From Maridesulfovibrio sp. (GTDB lineage Bacteria; Desulfobacterota; Desulfovibrionia; Desulfovibrionales; Desulfovibrionaceae), in contig NZ_OY780933.1 in the NCBI RefSeq assembly GCF_963676065.1, positions 2,582,122 through 2,646,121 on the forward strand: a DNA stretch of 64,000 nt, read 5' to 3'. The notes under the pieces were generated by a model. The model saw only the letters and a program-made list of their open reading frames with translations. It did no database searches and was not told the DNA's origin. The number at the start of each line of letters is the position of its first letter. Positions within the stretch are counted from its first letter, which is position 1. Shown here in pieces: positions 27,523 to 37,255 of this stretch. The position numbers were made by a program, and so were the translations under genes.

Positions 27523-29366
27523 TAGCTGCTCCTTTTCCGGGCTTTAATATCTTTGGTCAGTTGCAGGCAGAGCATGCAGCCGGAGCAAAGTATTTCGTTG
27601 ATTTCTACGCCATCAGCATTTTTTTCAAATGCGGGACAGGCCAGCTCTTCCATCACTTTAATGACTTCATCGCTTTGGTTTGCCACATAAGCGGTACGGC
27701 CGGGCCCTTTCTTCAGGGTCTTGCGGGCAAAAAGCGGGCAGGGATCTTTAGCAATGAGGACTCTAACGCCGCTCATAGCTTTAAGTTCCTCAAGATCTTT
27801 AGTGATGGCTTTCTGGTTCAGCGGGCTCACTGTACGGACTTCGTTAACTCCGCAGCCTTTAACGATAGCTTCCATATCAATCTGAGCGGGGTTGGACCCG
27901 ATTGCGGTCATTTCAACGCCGGGGTTGGGCTGGTGCCCGGTCATGGCTGTCGTGGAGTTATCAAGTATTACCAGCAGTATGTTGTGCTGGTTGAAGACTG
28001 CGTTAACCAGACCGGTTATTCCGGAATGGAAGAAAGTGGAGTCTCCGATGAAACCAACGACGGTCTGCCCGGCCGCCATTGCTGCACCTGAACCAGCCGA
28101 GACGGAGGAACCCATACAGAGCAGGAAGTCGGCGGCATTAAGCGGCGGCAGGATGCCGAGGGTGTAACATCCGATATCGGAAGAACATATGGCCTCGGGA
28201 CCGAAAACTTTTTTTACGGCATAATAGGCTGCGCGATGAGTACATCCTGCGCAGAGGTTCGGGGGACGGGTCGGAAGTCCTTCTTCAGCTTCACAGCTTT
28301 TAGGCTTCTCGGCTTCCATTCCCAGAACTTCGCGGATAACCGCTGTGATATTCAGGGTGGAGTATTCATCGTTAAGCGGCAGCAGCGCGTTATCCTTTCC
28401 GATAATCTGCACTGTGCTGGAGTTTTTTTGAGCCAGAATTCGCAGTTCATTTTCAAGGAAAGGCTCAAGTTCTTCCAGAACAACGACTTTTTCCACAGAG
28501 GAGATGAAGTCGCCGAGCATTTTGGAAGGCAGCGGATAAGTGAAGCCCAGCTCAAGAATTTTGAATTTGTCGGCAAGGCCGGTATCAGCCAGAGCGTCTG
28601 CCAGATAAGCGCGACAGATGCCGGAAGCAACGATACCGATTTTTCCGGAACCGGAAATTTTGTTGTACTTTGAGGTCTCGGCCATTTCACGCAGCTTTTC
28701 AAGCTTTTCAAGGAGCTTGACGTGCATTGTGCGGGCAAAAGCCGGGATCGGGACAAACTGCGCGGGATTTTTTTTGAATCCTTCAGCCGGAGCGAGTTTT
28801 GCTACTTCACCATATTCAACAGGGCCGCGAAGATGGTTGACACGGGTGGTGGTGCGCAGCAGAACCGGGGCGGACATTTCGCGGGACATATTAAGCGCGT
28901 CGCGAGTCATGTCTTTGGCTTCCTGAGCGGTGGCCGGTTCAAAGCAGGGCATCCCGGCAAGACGTGCGTAGTAGCGGTTGTCCTGTTCATTCTGGCTGGA
29001 GTGGCAGCCGGGATCGTCCGCTGAAAGCAGTACCATGCCGCCGGGGGTGCCGGTGTAAGCAAGAGTCATGAGCGGATCGGCAGCGACATTAACGCCGACA
29101 TGCTTCATAGTAGTCAGTGTCATTGCCCCTGCGAGAGTGGCACCGCCGCCTACTTCCAGAGCAACTTTTTCGTTGACTGAATATTCAAAAGCGTAGTCCC
29201 CTTCGGGGGAGAGACGGAAAAAAGTATCCGGAACTTCCGAGGAGGGAGTGCCGGGGTAGCAGGTAACAACCTGAATACCGGCTTCAATCGCTCCTCTGAC
29301 GATGGCTTCATTGCCGAGCAGAAGTTTTTTCATGCCCGGACTATCCTTTAGAAGTGGGTGAGCCAT
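27522..29366 (-). CDS. iorA: Indolepyruvate:ferredoxin oxidoreductase alpha subunit
   Basis: The start at 29366 is chosen for AAGGAG just upstream, giving 614 residues; the frame is open to 29402. The pyrimidine-binding domain (GNEAIVRGAIEAG, TCYPGTPSSEVPDTF) leads, with a TPP-binding domain (GDSTFFHSG, LDNSTTAMTGHQP) in the second half. A C-terminal cysteine cluster (ACPAF, then CSGCMLC) is sufficient for one 4Fe-4S centre; a second ferredoxin-type motif is not seen. Confidence 0.92.
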   Translation of the reverse strand: MAHPLLKDSPGMKKLLLGNEAIVRGAIEAGIQVVTCYPGTPSSEVPDTFFRLSPEGDYAFEYSVNEKVALEVGGGATLAGAMTLTTMKHVGVNVAADPLMTLAYTGTPGGMVLLSADDPGCHSSQNEQDNRYYARLAGMPCFEPATAQEAKDMTRDALNMSREMSAPVLLRTTTRVNHLRGPVEYGEVAKLAPAEGFKKNPAQFVPIPAFARTMHVKLLEKLEKLREMAETSKYNKISGSGKIGIVASGICRAYLADALADTGLADKFKILELGFTYPLPSKMLGDFISSVEKVVVLEELEPFLENELRILAQKNSSTVQIIGKDNALLPLNDEYSTLNITAVIREVLGMEAEKPKSCEAEEGLPTRPPNLCAGCTHRAAYYAVKKVFGPEAICSSDIGCYTLGILPPLNAADFLLCMGSSVSAGSGAAMAAGQTVVGFIGDSTFFHSGITGLVNAVFNQHNILLVILDNSTTAMTGHQPNPGVEMTAIGSNPAQIDMEAIVKGCGVNEVRTVSPLNQKAITKDLEELKAMSGVRVLIAKDPCPLFARKTLKKGPGRTAYVANQSDEVIKVMEELACPAFEKNADGVEINEILCSGCMLCLQLTKDIKARKRSS

Positions 29367-29517
29367 GAATATGCTCCTTAAGTCGTGTTTTAAACAGAAC
29401 ATTCATAAAAGTATGACTGTTAAGTCTCAGCGGGAATCCAGCTCCAATGGCTAATACCGAAGCCCCGTTCTGCGACTTTCAACTCAGTTTTACTTTTGCG
29501 GTCTGTCTGTACTTGGT

Positions 29518-30168
29518 TTAGAGTTTTGCCTTAAGTTCTTTAATTTTGAACTCAAAAAATGAGGCTTCCTGAGGTGCGCTGGTAAGCAGAGCCTGATAAG
29601 CCGTTATCGCGACTTGCAGGTTGCCGTCCTGTTCAGCAGCTTCGGCTATGAGTCTGTTAATGGACGGGGTATATGGTGCGCTGGCGCTGTTAACGAGAGC
29701 CTGCAGGAGTGTGACCGCTTCACCCGGCTTGTTTTCAAGCATAAGGCATTTTGCTTCACCCAGTCCGGCAATTGGTGCCATCTCAGGTGTGGTTTTGCCC
29801 ACGACGGCCCATGCGCTTTTCGCATTGGCATAATTACCGGCATCCATCCATGCTTTGGCGATAGCCAACTGGACAGCCGGTTTCATGACTTCGGGAGCTT
29901 CTTTCGCAAAAGCAACCAGTTCTGTGGCTTCTTTTTCGCCACTGTACTTGATCTGGATAACTCCCATTTCACTTTGGGCTTTTATCATTTTTTGCTGGTT
30001 CATATATTTGTAACCGGAAATTCCGCCAGCAATAAGGATAATAGCCGCTACTCCGGCTGCAATGATCTTTCCATTTTTAATGATGTAGTCGAGCAGAGGA
30101 TGCAGGGTATCCGGTGTAGATTCGTGAACCTGATTCAAAATGTCTTGTGTGGTGTTGTTTTCTTCCAT
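29518..30168 (-). CDS. Single-pass membrane protein with TPR-like periplasmic domain (YfgM/TPR_21-like)
   Basis: The 216-residue product begins MEENNTTQ at 30168, with a transmembrane helix at about 38-56 (IIAAGVAAIILIAGGISGY) and a C-terminal domain of helical repeats. This layout resembles YfgM-type proteins linked to the Sec/chaperone network; the exact role here is inferred. GGAGG is 12 bases before the start, a long spacing. A possible longer frame reaches 30243 without support. Confidence 0.7.
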   Translation of the reverse strand: MEENNTTQDILNQVHESTPDTLHPLLDYIIKNGKIIAAGVAAIILIAGGISGYKYMNQQKMIKAQSEMGVIQIKYSGEKEATELVAFAKEAPEVMKPAVQLAIAKAWMDAGNYANAKSAWAVVGKTTPEMAPIAGLGEAKCLMLENKPGEAVTLLQALVNSASAPYTPSINRLIAEAAEQDGNLQVAITAYQALLTSAPQEASFFEFKIKELKAKL

Positions 30169-30473
30169 TTTAAAGGAAAGCCTCCATGAAAATTTATACA
30201 AAGTTGAAGAAGGCTTTATAAAGCAGTCTGACAAAAAGGTCAAAAATGTAATTTTTAAGTAAGATACTGTAAATACTTATTAAAGATTAAAAGGGTTGAA
30301 AAAGATAACAAAAAAAGAAAAAATAATTTAACATATTTTTCACTAAAACCCACAAAGCACAGCTCATGCGGGTAAATGGTAGTTGACTTTTTTGCAATAT
30401 CCTTAGTAGCCAAACAGAATAAGTCGTTGGAAAATAATTTTTCATTCAATATAAATGTCTTCGAGGTGGATTA

Positions 30474-31733
30474 ATGAGTTATTTAGAAGCAATGAAAGCT
30501 GTGGCTGCAAAAGCCAAGGAAGCTTCACGGAAAGTCTCCTGTGCAGAAGGCACAGTACGGAACGCGGCCATAATCGAACTGGCTGCTTTGCTTGAAAAAG
30601 AAAAGGAATTTATTTTCGCAGAGAATAAAAAAGATCTCGATGCTGCCAAGGAGCGCGGTCTTGATTCGGCCCGTTTGCAGCGTCTGGAAATAACTCCGGA
30701 AGTCCTGAATTATATGATTCAAGGCTGTAATGAAGTTGCCGGTCAGGCAGATCCTGTAGGGGAAATCGAAAAAATGAGCCGCCGTCCCAACGGCATGATG
30801 GTCGGTAAAATGCGCATCCCTCTGGGTGTGATCATGATGATTTTTGAATCCCGGCCCAATGTTACCGTTGACGCAGCCGTGCTTTGCTTAAAAGCCGGTA
30901 ACGCGGTCATCCTGCGTGGCGGTTCGGAAGCCATTCACTCCAATCTTGCACTTGCTTCTCTGTTGCAGAAGGCTCTCGATAGATCCGGGCTGCCCGGCGA
31001 AGCTGTTCAGGTTGTGGACGTCACTGACCGCGAAGCCGTAAGCGAGCTGCTTAAGATGGACGAATATATTGATGTTGTAATTCCCCGCGGCGGTGAAGGT
31101 TTGATCCGCGCTGTAGTTGCGCAGGCAACCATGCCCGTGCTCAAGCATTACAAGGGCGTCTGTCATATTTATGTTGATCAGGATTGCGAAATTCCTGAAG
31201 CCATGGACATCATCAGAAATTCCAAGGTTCAGAAGCCTGCGGCCTGCAATTCCGTTGAGTGTGTGCTTGTTCATGAGGACATCGCTCAGGAAATTCTCCC
31301 TTCTCTCGGTACACTGCTGAGCGCCAGCGGCGTAACCTTGAAAGGGTGCCCGCGCGCTGTGCCTCTTTTGGGTGCAAAGGCTGTTGCCGCTGATTTCAAT
31401 GATTGGGGAATGGAATATCTCGATCTTATCCTTTGCGTTAAGGTGGTAAGCAATCAGGATGAAGCGCAGGATCATATCGCTCGTTACGGTTCCAATCACA
31501 GCGAGGTGATTCTTACCAGAGATCATGCCCGGGCCATGCGGTTTCTCCGCGAAGTTGACGCTTCCATGGTCGCTGTAAACGCTTCCACACGCTTTAACGA
31601 CGGTGGACAGCTCGGACTTGGCGCTGAGATTGGAATATCCACCTCCAAGCTGCATTCGTACGGTCCCATGGGAGCAACCGAACTGACCTCAACGAAGTTC
31701 ATACTTATGGGTAACTGGGACGTTCGTAACTAA
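30474..31733 (+). CDS. proA: Gamma-glutamyl phosphate reductase
   Basis: The 419-residue product is a full-length ProA. It is an aldehyde-dehydrogenase-type enzyme reducing gamma-glutamyl phosphate to glutamate semialdehyde in proline synthesis. The catalytic cysteine is C258 in KPAACNSVE. GAGGTGG precedes the ATG. proB is not in the window. A terminator separates it from nadD. Confidence 0.95.
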   Translation: MSYLEAMKAVAAKAKEASRKVSCAEGTVRNAAIIELAALLEKEKEFIFAENKKDLDAAKERGLDSARLQRLEITPEVLNYMIQGCNEVAGQADPVGEIEKMSRRPNGMMVGKMRIPLGVIMMIFESRPNVTVDAAVLCLKAGNAVILRGGSEAIHSNLALASLLQKALDRSGLPGEAVQVVDVTDREAVSELLKMDEYIDVVIPRGGEGLIRAVVAQATMPVLKHYKGVCHIYVDQDCEIPEAMDIIRNSKVQKPAACNSVECVLVHEDIAQEILPSLGTLLSASGVTLKGCPRAVPLLGAKAVAADFNDWGMEYLDLILCVKVVSNQDEAQDHIARYGSNHSEVILTRDHARAMRFLREVDASMVAVNASTRFNDGGQLGLGAEIGISTSKLHSYGPMGATELTSTKFILMGNWDVRN

Positions 31734-31744
31734 CCTGATGTTTC

Positions 31745-31804
31745 CGATGTCCGGTGAAGGTCTTTTCTGCGGAAGCTACCTTTTCCGGACATCGCATTTT
31801 TTTT
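31745..31804 (+). terminator. Terminator after proA
   Basis: A 10-bp perfect outer stem (31745-31754 with 31785-31794) with an inner AAGGT/ACCTT helix is followed by eight T residues. Confidence 0.85.
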
Positions 31805-31849
31805 ACCGTTCAATATGGCTAAACCACGTATCCCGGAAAGAATATTTTT

Positions 31850-32500
31850 ATGAAAATCGGCTTGTTCGGCGGTAGCTTTAATCCTGTCCATTCCACGCAT
31901 ATTGATGTCGCTGCAGGAGTACGTCGACGTCTTGGTCTTGATATGATTCTGCTGATTCCGGCAGGTAATCCATATCACAAAGGCCAAAGGGAGATGCTCC
32001 CTGCCGTATTGCGTTATGAACTGGTTGAAAAAGCGGTGCGGGGCTGTGAAGGTTTTGAAGTCAGTGATATCGATATTTCCGCAGACGGGCCGACATACAC
32101 CGTCGATACATTGCGTGAAGCTGAGCACCGTTACCCAGACGCAGAATTTTACTTCATAATGGGACAGGATTCTCTGGAAGCTTTGACCACATGGAAGGAC
32201 TGGCAGCAGATTCCCCGGCTGGCTAATATCGTTGCCGTAAGCAGGGAAGTTGTCGATCATGGAGGCATGGCGGAGAAGCTTAAATGTATCTTTTCGGATT
32301 TAGAATATACCGGGCATAATGTATGGACTGTTCCGGGCGGGAAGTCGATTTACATAATCGGTGATTTTGATTTTGTAATCAGCTCCACCCTTGTGCGTGA
32401 AGAATGGAAAAGTGGGCGGGACATCTCCGCTTTAGTTCCTGAAAAAGTAGCTGAATGTATGAAACAACACGCCGCCGAGCTTGCCGATTTCTGGTATTAA
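31850..32500 (+). CDS. nadD: Nicotinate-nucleotide adenylyltransferase
   Basis: The 216-residue nucleotidyltransferase has GLFGGSFNPVH near the start and ISSTLVREE near the end, as in NadD, which makes NaAD from NaMN and ATP. The usual (T/H)xGH motif reads HSTH (residues 14-17), with Thr in place of Gly. The other motifs are normal, so it is probably active. No strong ribosome-binding site is seen. Confidence 0.9.
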   Translation: MKIGLFGGSFNPVHSTHIDVAAGVRRRLGLDMILLIPAGNPYHKGQREMLPAVLRYELVEKAVRGCEGFEVSDIDISADGPTYTVDTLREAEHRYPDAEFYFIMGQDSLEALTTWKDWQQIPRLANIVAVSREVVDHGGMAEKLKCIFSDLEYTGHNVWTVPGGKSIYIIGDFDFVISSTLVREEWKSGRDISALVPEKVAECMKQHAAELADFWY

Positions 32501-32535
32501 ATACGTATCCGGATTCTTCCGGGATTAAATCTTAT

Positions 32536-33567
32536 TCAGGAATCAGTATTCCCGACCTTTTCTAATATCTTTTCAAAGACTTTTTCCGCACTTATTTTCC
32601 TTAAACATTCCCGGTTCTTGTCGCAGTTGCTTTTCCCGTGCAGTGAACAGGGACGGCAGTCCAGATCTGATTCCAGAATCGAATCACGCGGTCCGGCTGG
32701 GTAGAATCCCCATGCCTTAGAAGTGGGGCCGAATATGGCGATTACAGGCGTGCCGACCGATGCGGAAAGGTGCATGGGGCCGGAATCACCGGTGATGAGC
32801 AGGCCGGCTCTTTCAAGAAGGGCGCATGTCTCGCGCAGCTGCAGCTTGTTAGTGAAGTTGCTCCCGTCTTCTTGAGGTTCAAAAATATTGTCATCGCGCC
32901 CTATGATTGCCCATTTTATACCGGAAGCTTCAAGCATGCTGATCAGTGCTTTCCAGCTTTCCAGCGGCCATGCTTTATCCGGATGGGTGGCATAAGGGTG
33001 CAAGGCAACGAAGCCATTGCCCAGTTCATTCTCTTCGGCCAGCCTTAGGGCGAGTTTTTTTTCGCTGTCGGTAAGGTAGATGCGGGGCAGGAGTTCGGAT
33101 GCAGCGGGGATGACCTTTTCGGTAGCCGAAACATAACGCTGGGTAACCCGCATCTCAGAAAGTCTGTCGTTCAGCCGTGCCGAACGGGTAAGTCTGAACA
33201 GGCGGCGTTCTATGGAAAATTTGTTATAGCGGGAAACTTTTCCCTGCCAGCGGGCTGCAAGGATTCGTGAGCGCAGGGTGGAGTGCAGATCGATGAGTTC
33301 GCAGCCTTTATATTCCGCTGCGATCTCTCCTGCTTTTTTAATCCATGCCAGATCACCGAGGTCTTTTTTATCAAGGCTGATGACATTTTTTATATGAGGA
33401 TTATTTTCTAATACAGGGCTGCTTGATTTTTTGGTAATAACCGTGAAGGTGCAGTGGTGCTTCTCAGCCCAGAACTCTATTGCTCCGGTCGTTAGCACTA
33501 CGTCCCCCAGGGCACTTAGTCTGAAGACCACTTTGTGATTGCTGTGTGAATTTGTCATCGCGCGCAT
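32536..33567 (-). CDS. Glycosyltransferase family 9 (heptosyltransferase-like)
   Basis: The 343-residue product (or 340 from the second ATG at 33558) has the GT-B fold motifs of GT9. These are an N-terminal RLSALGDVVLTTGAIEF, then LHPYATHPDKAWP, and ITGDSGPMHLSASVGTPVIAIFGPT near the end. Such enzymes transfer heptose or a related sugar to the inner core of LPS at the inner membrane. Several cysteines near the C-terminus (LDCRPC, NCDKNREC) may bind metal, as in WaaF-like proteins. The acceptor is unknown. Confidence 0.85.
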   Translation of the reverse strand: MRAMTNSHSNHKVVFRLSALGDVVLTTGAIEFWAEKHHCTFTVITKKSSSPVLENNPHIKNVISLDKKDLGDLAWIKKAGEIAAEYKGCELIDLHSTLRSRILAARWQGKVSRYNKFSIERRLFRLTRSARLNDRLSEMRVTQRYVSATEKVIPAASELLPRIYLTDSEKKLALRLAEENELGNGFVALHPYATHPDKAWPLESWKALISMLEASGIKWAIIGRDDNIFEPQEDGSNFTNKLQLRETCALLERAGLLITGDSGPMHLSASVGTPVIAIFGPTSKAWGFYPAGPRDSILESDLDCRPCSLHGKSNCDKNRECLRKISAEKVFEKILEKVGNTDS

Positions 33568-33788
33568 ATTTTAGTTGTGAAGCGCAAAAGGTCAATGTCT
33601 TTTTTATATGCTCTAACTGTTTGAACTCTTGCTAATTTTACTTTAAGATTTTATTTTGTATTAAAAACGTAGGGAATAGGGGCTTGAGGGCCTCTATTTC
33701 TATTGCGCCACTATCTGCCTTCTGATACTGATGCCAGTATCCAAAAGATGCCAAGTGGCGTCCTTCATCAACTTTAACTCAAAATTTA

Positions 33789-34850
33789 ATGCTGGAATTA
33801 ATACTTTCCGTCAGTGTCGCTACACTTATTTCCGCTTACTGCTCTGTCAGTGAAGCCGTATTTTATTCCTTCCCGTGGAGCAGGATTGAAACCCTGCGCA
33901 AGGAAGGCCGCAAATCCGGGGCGATCTTACATAAGCTGCGTTCAAATGTGGATCGACCTATCACCGCCATTCTGACTTTAAACACCGTTGCCCACACTGC
34001 CGGAGCCGCTTTTGCAGGTGCTGCGTGGGCTTCTGTTTACGGCGCAGAAACTTTGCCCTGGTTTACACTCGGGTTCACCATCATCATTCTCGTTCTTTCT
34101 GAAATTCTGCCCAAAACCATAGGCATTGTTTATTGCGAACCGCTGGGGAAAGTTCTTGCTCGCCCCATGGAAATTTTAATCTGGATTTTTCTTCCGGTAA
34201 TCTGGATCTGCGGTATCTTCTCCCGCCTTGTAAGCAGGAAAAAAGATGGTCCGCAGGCTACGGAAGACGATATAAGAGCTATGGTCAGTCTGACCAGGAG
34301 ATCCGGGGCGATCAAACCGTATGAAGCCCTCTCAATTGCTAACATCCTGTCGTTGGACGACAAGATTGTCGAGCAGATTATGACCCCCCGGACTGTTGTG
34401 TTCTCTCTTCCTGCAGATATGACCGTGGCGGAGGCCCATGAAAAGTATTGTACTTGGCCTCACAGCCGTATTCCTGTTTATGAAGGAGATGACCCTGAAG
34501 ATATTGTCGGGGTTATTTACAGGCGCTCTGTTTTTGAAGCGCTTGCGGATGATCAGGATGATGTGAAGCTTTCGGAGCTGATGAAACCGGTCCGTTTCGC
34601 GCTGGAAAATATCACTCTTGATAAGCTTCTTGTTAAGTTCCTTGAAAGCCGTATGCACCTTTTTGTTGTGCTTGATGAATACGGCGGTATGTCAGGGGTT
34701 GTAACCCTTGAAGATGTTATGGAAGAAATCCTCGGCAGCGAGATTGTGGACGAGACCGATCAGGTCGTGGACATGCGCGAGCTTGCCCGTAGGAGAAGAA
34801 AAGAACTGCTCGTCAGTAAGGAACAGGCTTCCGCTGACGTTTCGAAATAG
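33789..34850 (+). CDS. CNNM/CorC-type membrane protein with CBS pair
   Basis: The 353-residue product has an N-terminal DUF21 membrane domain (about four helices, residues 1-150) and two CBS domains (about 190-320; VFSLPADMTVAEAHEKY, LFVVLDEYGGMSGVV). This family is linked to magnesium or other cation export and was once called hemolysin-related. The CorC transporter-associated C-terminal domain is absent, so the form is short. It lies 14 bases before ccmE and may be co-transcribed with it. Confidence 0.85.
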   Translation: MLELILSVSVATLISAYCSVSEAVFYSFPWSRIETLRKEGRKSGAILHKLRSNVDRPITAILTLNTVAHTAGAAFAGAAWASVYGAETLPWFTLGFTIIILVLSEILPKTIGIVYCEPLGKVLARPMEILIWIFLPVIWICGIFSRLVSRKKDGPQATEDDIRAMVSLTRRSGAIKPYEALSIANILSLDDKIVEQIMTPRTVVFSLPADMTVAEAHEKYCTWPHSRIPVYEGDDPEDIVGVIYRRSVFEALADDQDDVKLSELMKPVRFALENITLDKLLVKFLESRMHLFVVLDEYGGMSGVVTLEDVMEEILGSEIVDETDQVVDMRELARRRRKELLVSKEQASADVSK

Positions 34851-34864
34851 AACGGAGAACAAGT

Positions 34865-35281
34865 ATGGCCAAGAAAGGTGGAAAAGGCGTCTATATTGCC
34901 GCTTTGATCCTTTTTCTCGGTGGATTGGGATATTTGATTTATTCAGGTATTTCACAGGATAGTGTATACTTCCTTAACGTTTCAGAAGCGCTTGCCATGG
35001 ATGAGTCCGAGCTGGGACAGGCAAGGCTTTTCGGAAAGGTCGCTCCTCAGAATATCGAGTCAAAGACCGGTGGACTGGGTGTTGCTTTTGATCTTACCGA
35101 CCAGAAGGAAAAAACACAGACCATCCGCGTAGATTACAGCGGCGCCGTTCCTGATACTTTCAAGGAAGGGGTCGAGGTTATTGTGGAAGGTAATTTTGTC
35201 AATGGACACAAGATGTTCAAGGCAACTTCACTTATTACTAAATGTCCGTCCAAATATAAAAAGGAAAACCGTGAAGGCTAA
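34865..35281 (+). CDS. ccmE: Cytochrome c haem chaperone CcmE, CxxxY variant
   Basis: The 138-residue product has an N-terminal anchor (about 9-27), an OB-fold domain and the haem-binding loop near the C-terminus. The motif reads CPSKY (C127, Y131) where the classical protein has HxxxY, so haem would be held through Cys. This variant is known from Desulfovibrio and archaea. GGAG precedes the ATG. Confidence 0.92.
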   Translation: MAKKGGKGVYIAALILFLGGLGYLIYSGISQDSVYFLNVSEALAMDESELGQARLFGKVAPQNIESKTGGLGVAFDLTDQKEKTQTIRVDYSGAVPDTFKEGVEVIVEGNFVNGHKMFKATSLITKCPSKYKKENREG

Positions 35282-35367
35282 GCTTTCCCGGTTTTGCTCC
35301 GGCGTGCTTTAAGCATCGGAGTTTTTTATTTATATAAAGATTTTATCCGTATTGGAGTAAATATATT

Positions 35368-37245
35368 ATGCAGCTTTTTGCCAACCTTCTGCTCCTGATT
35401 GCGTTGCTTGCGGCGCTGGGGGCGGGTGCTTATGCATGCCTTGCCCTGTTGACGGGCAAGAAAAGCGTGCTGACATTGATTGACAAAGCCAATATGTCAA
35501 TTGCCGGTCTGGTTATCGGTGCCAGCGTTATTCTTACCATCGGGCTTATTACACGGGATTACTCATTTAAATACATTTATGAGTACGTAGATAATACACT
35601 TCCCATCTTTTATACAATTACAGCATTCTGGGCAGGAGCTGACGGCTCCCTCCTTTTCTGGGTGCTTTCCATCGCGGTTATGGGAGTCATCTTTTCCAAG
35701 TTGGCTCTTTTTGAAGAATTTACAGAAAAAACCAGACTTTATTACTGGCTCTTTTTCATGGTTCTTCAGGCTTTTTTCCTGCTCCTTTTAACCTGCTGGT
35801 CCAATCCTTTTATGGAACTGGTTCCCACACCTGCGGACGGGCATGGACTTAATCCCCTGCTGCGAAATCCGGGCATGATTTTTCATCCGCCTCTTCTGTT
35901 CCTCGGCTATGCCGGCTTCACAAGCCCTGCGGCTTTGGCCCTTGCTGCTTACATTTCCGGTGAGCTTAAATCATGGGTTTCTTTCTGCCGTAACTGGAAT
36001 ATTCTGGCATGGATTTTCCTGACCGCCGGGATTATTCTCGGTTGCTGGTGGTCCTACATGGAACTCGGCTGGGGCGGTTACTGGGCATGGGACCCTGTGG
36101 AGAATGCTTCTCTCATCCCGTGGCTCAGCGCTTCCGCTTTTATGCATACAGCCATCATCCAGATCAAGCGTAAAGCCCTGCAGCGGACCAACGTCTTTCT
36201 TATGAGCTTAACCCTGCTGCTGTGTGTGTTCGCCACTTATCTGGTTCGCTCCGGTGTTGTGCAGTCTCTGCATGCCTACGGTGAGAACGGAGTAGGGCTG
36301 CCGTTGCTGATTTTTCTGCTTGGCAATCTCGCTGTTATCGCCGTTGTACTTCTCGCCGGTCCCCGTCCGGAATCCAGAACTCTTTCCGGCCTGAACAGCA
36401 GGCAGGGAATGCTGGTTGTCGCCGCATGGGCTTTTCTAGGTCTCGGCCTTGTTGTCGGTCTGGGTACTATGTGGCCCGTAATCAGTAAGATGTGGAGCGC
36501 TAATCCGGTAGGACTTGATGCGCGTTTTTATAACAGGGTCTGTCTGCCTCTGTTCAGCTTGATCATCCTTATCTTTACCGTATGTCCTTGGTTCAACTGG
36601 AAAGAGGGCATCTTTGATAAGCGCGGTCTGTTTCTGGTCGGAGGTGCTTTTATCGGTGGCGGTGCCATCAGCTATGCCTGCGGCATGCATAATCCCCTCG
36701 GCCTTATCACCAGTGCCGCTGCAATTGCTTCGCTGGTCGGAATTATAGGTGTTTTCGCCTTTATTCCGCAGCTGCGCAGAGTCCGTTCCATGATCGGTGT
36801 CTACGGTCTGCACTTCGGTGTGGCACTCGTATTCCTCGGTGTTGCATGGTCAGGACCGAATAAGATTGAGCATCAGTATGTTGTCCAGCAGGGTGAAACC
36901 GTCCAGCTCGGCACTTACGCAGTGACATTTAAAAAAATAACTGAAGGGCAGACTCCAGAAATGGCGAAAATTACCGCTCTTCTGGAAGTTACCCAAAATG
37001 GAAAGCCTGTCGGCTTACTCGCTCCCGAACGCCGTTTGTACCGTAATTTCGAGCAGCCTTTTGCCGAGGTAGCGGTCATCCCCAGTCTTGGAAGCGAAAT
37101 ATATGCGACTTTGCTGAGTGTTGATAATGAGGGCAAAGCCACCTTTAAGATGAGCCTCAACCCTCTCATTAACTGGTTATGGATAGGCGGCACCCTGATG
37201 TGCCTGTTCGGATTCATGGCTTTCAGAAAACCGAAATTGTCCTAG
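35368..37245 (+). CDS. ccmF: Cytochrome c haem lyase subunit CcmF
   Basis: The 625-residue polytopic protein has the tryptophan-rich WWD motif (GGYWAWDPVENASLIPWL) and about fifteen helices, the usual length for CcmF. It attaches haem from CcmE to apocytochrome c on the periplasmic side. GGAG lies 11 bases before the ATG. Confidence 0.95.
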   Translation: MQLFANLLLLIALLAALGAGAYACLALLTGKKSVLTLIDKANMSIAGLVIGASVILTIGLITRDYSFKYIYEYVDNTLPIFYTITAFWAGADGSLLFWVLSIAVMGVIFSKLALFEEFTEKTRLYYWLFFMVLQAFFLLLLTCWSNPFMELVPTPADGHGLNPLLRNPGMIFHPPLLFLGYAGFTSPAALALAAYISGELKSWVSFCRNWNILAWIFLTAGIILGCWWSYMELGWGGYWAWDPVENASLIPWLSASAFMHTAIIQIKRKALQRTNVFLMSLTLLLCVFATYLVRSGVVQSLHAYGENGVGLPLLIFLLGNLAVIAVVLLAGPRPESRTLSGLNSRQGMLVVAAWAFLGLGLVVGLGTMWPVISKMWSANPVGLDARFYNRVCLPLFSLIILIFTVCPWFNWKEGIFDKRGLFLVGGAFIGGGAISYACGMHNPLGLITSAAAIASLVGIIGVFAFIPQLRRVRSMIGVYGLHFGVALVFLGVAWSGPNKIEHQYVVQQGETVQLGTYAVTFKKITEGQTPEMAKITALLEVTQNGKPVGLLAPERRLYRNFEQPFAEVAVIPSLGSEIYATLLSVDNEGKATFKMSLNPLINWLWIGGTLMCLFGFMAFRKPKLS

Positions 37246-37255
37246 GCGGGTCGCA

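Noticed and set aside
29367-29517. Possible sigma54 (-24/-12) promoter for iorAB, given the NifA-type gene nearby
   Set aside because: No GG-N10-GC spacing in a TGGCAC/TTGC context was found in the iorA upstream region.
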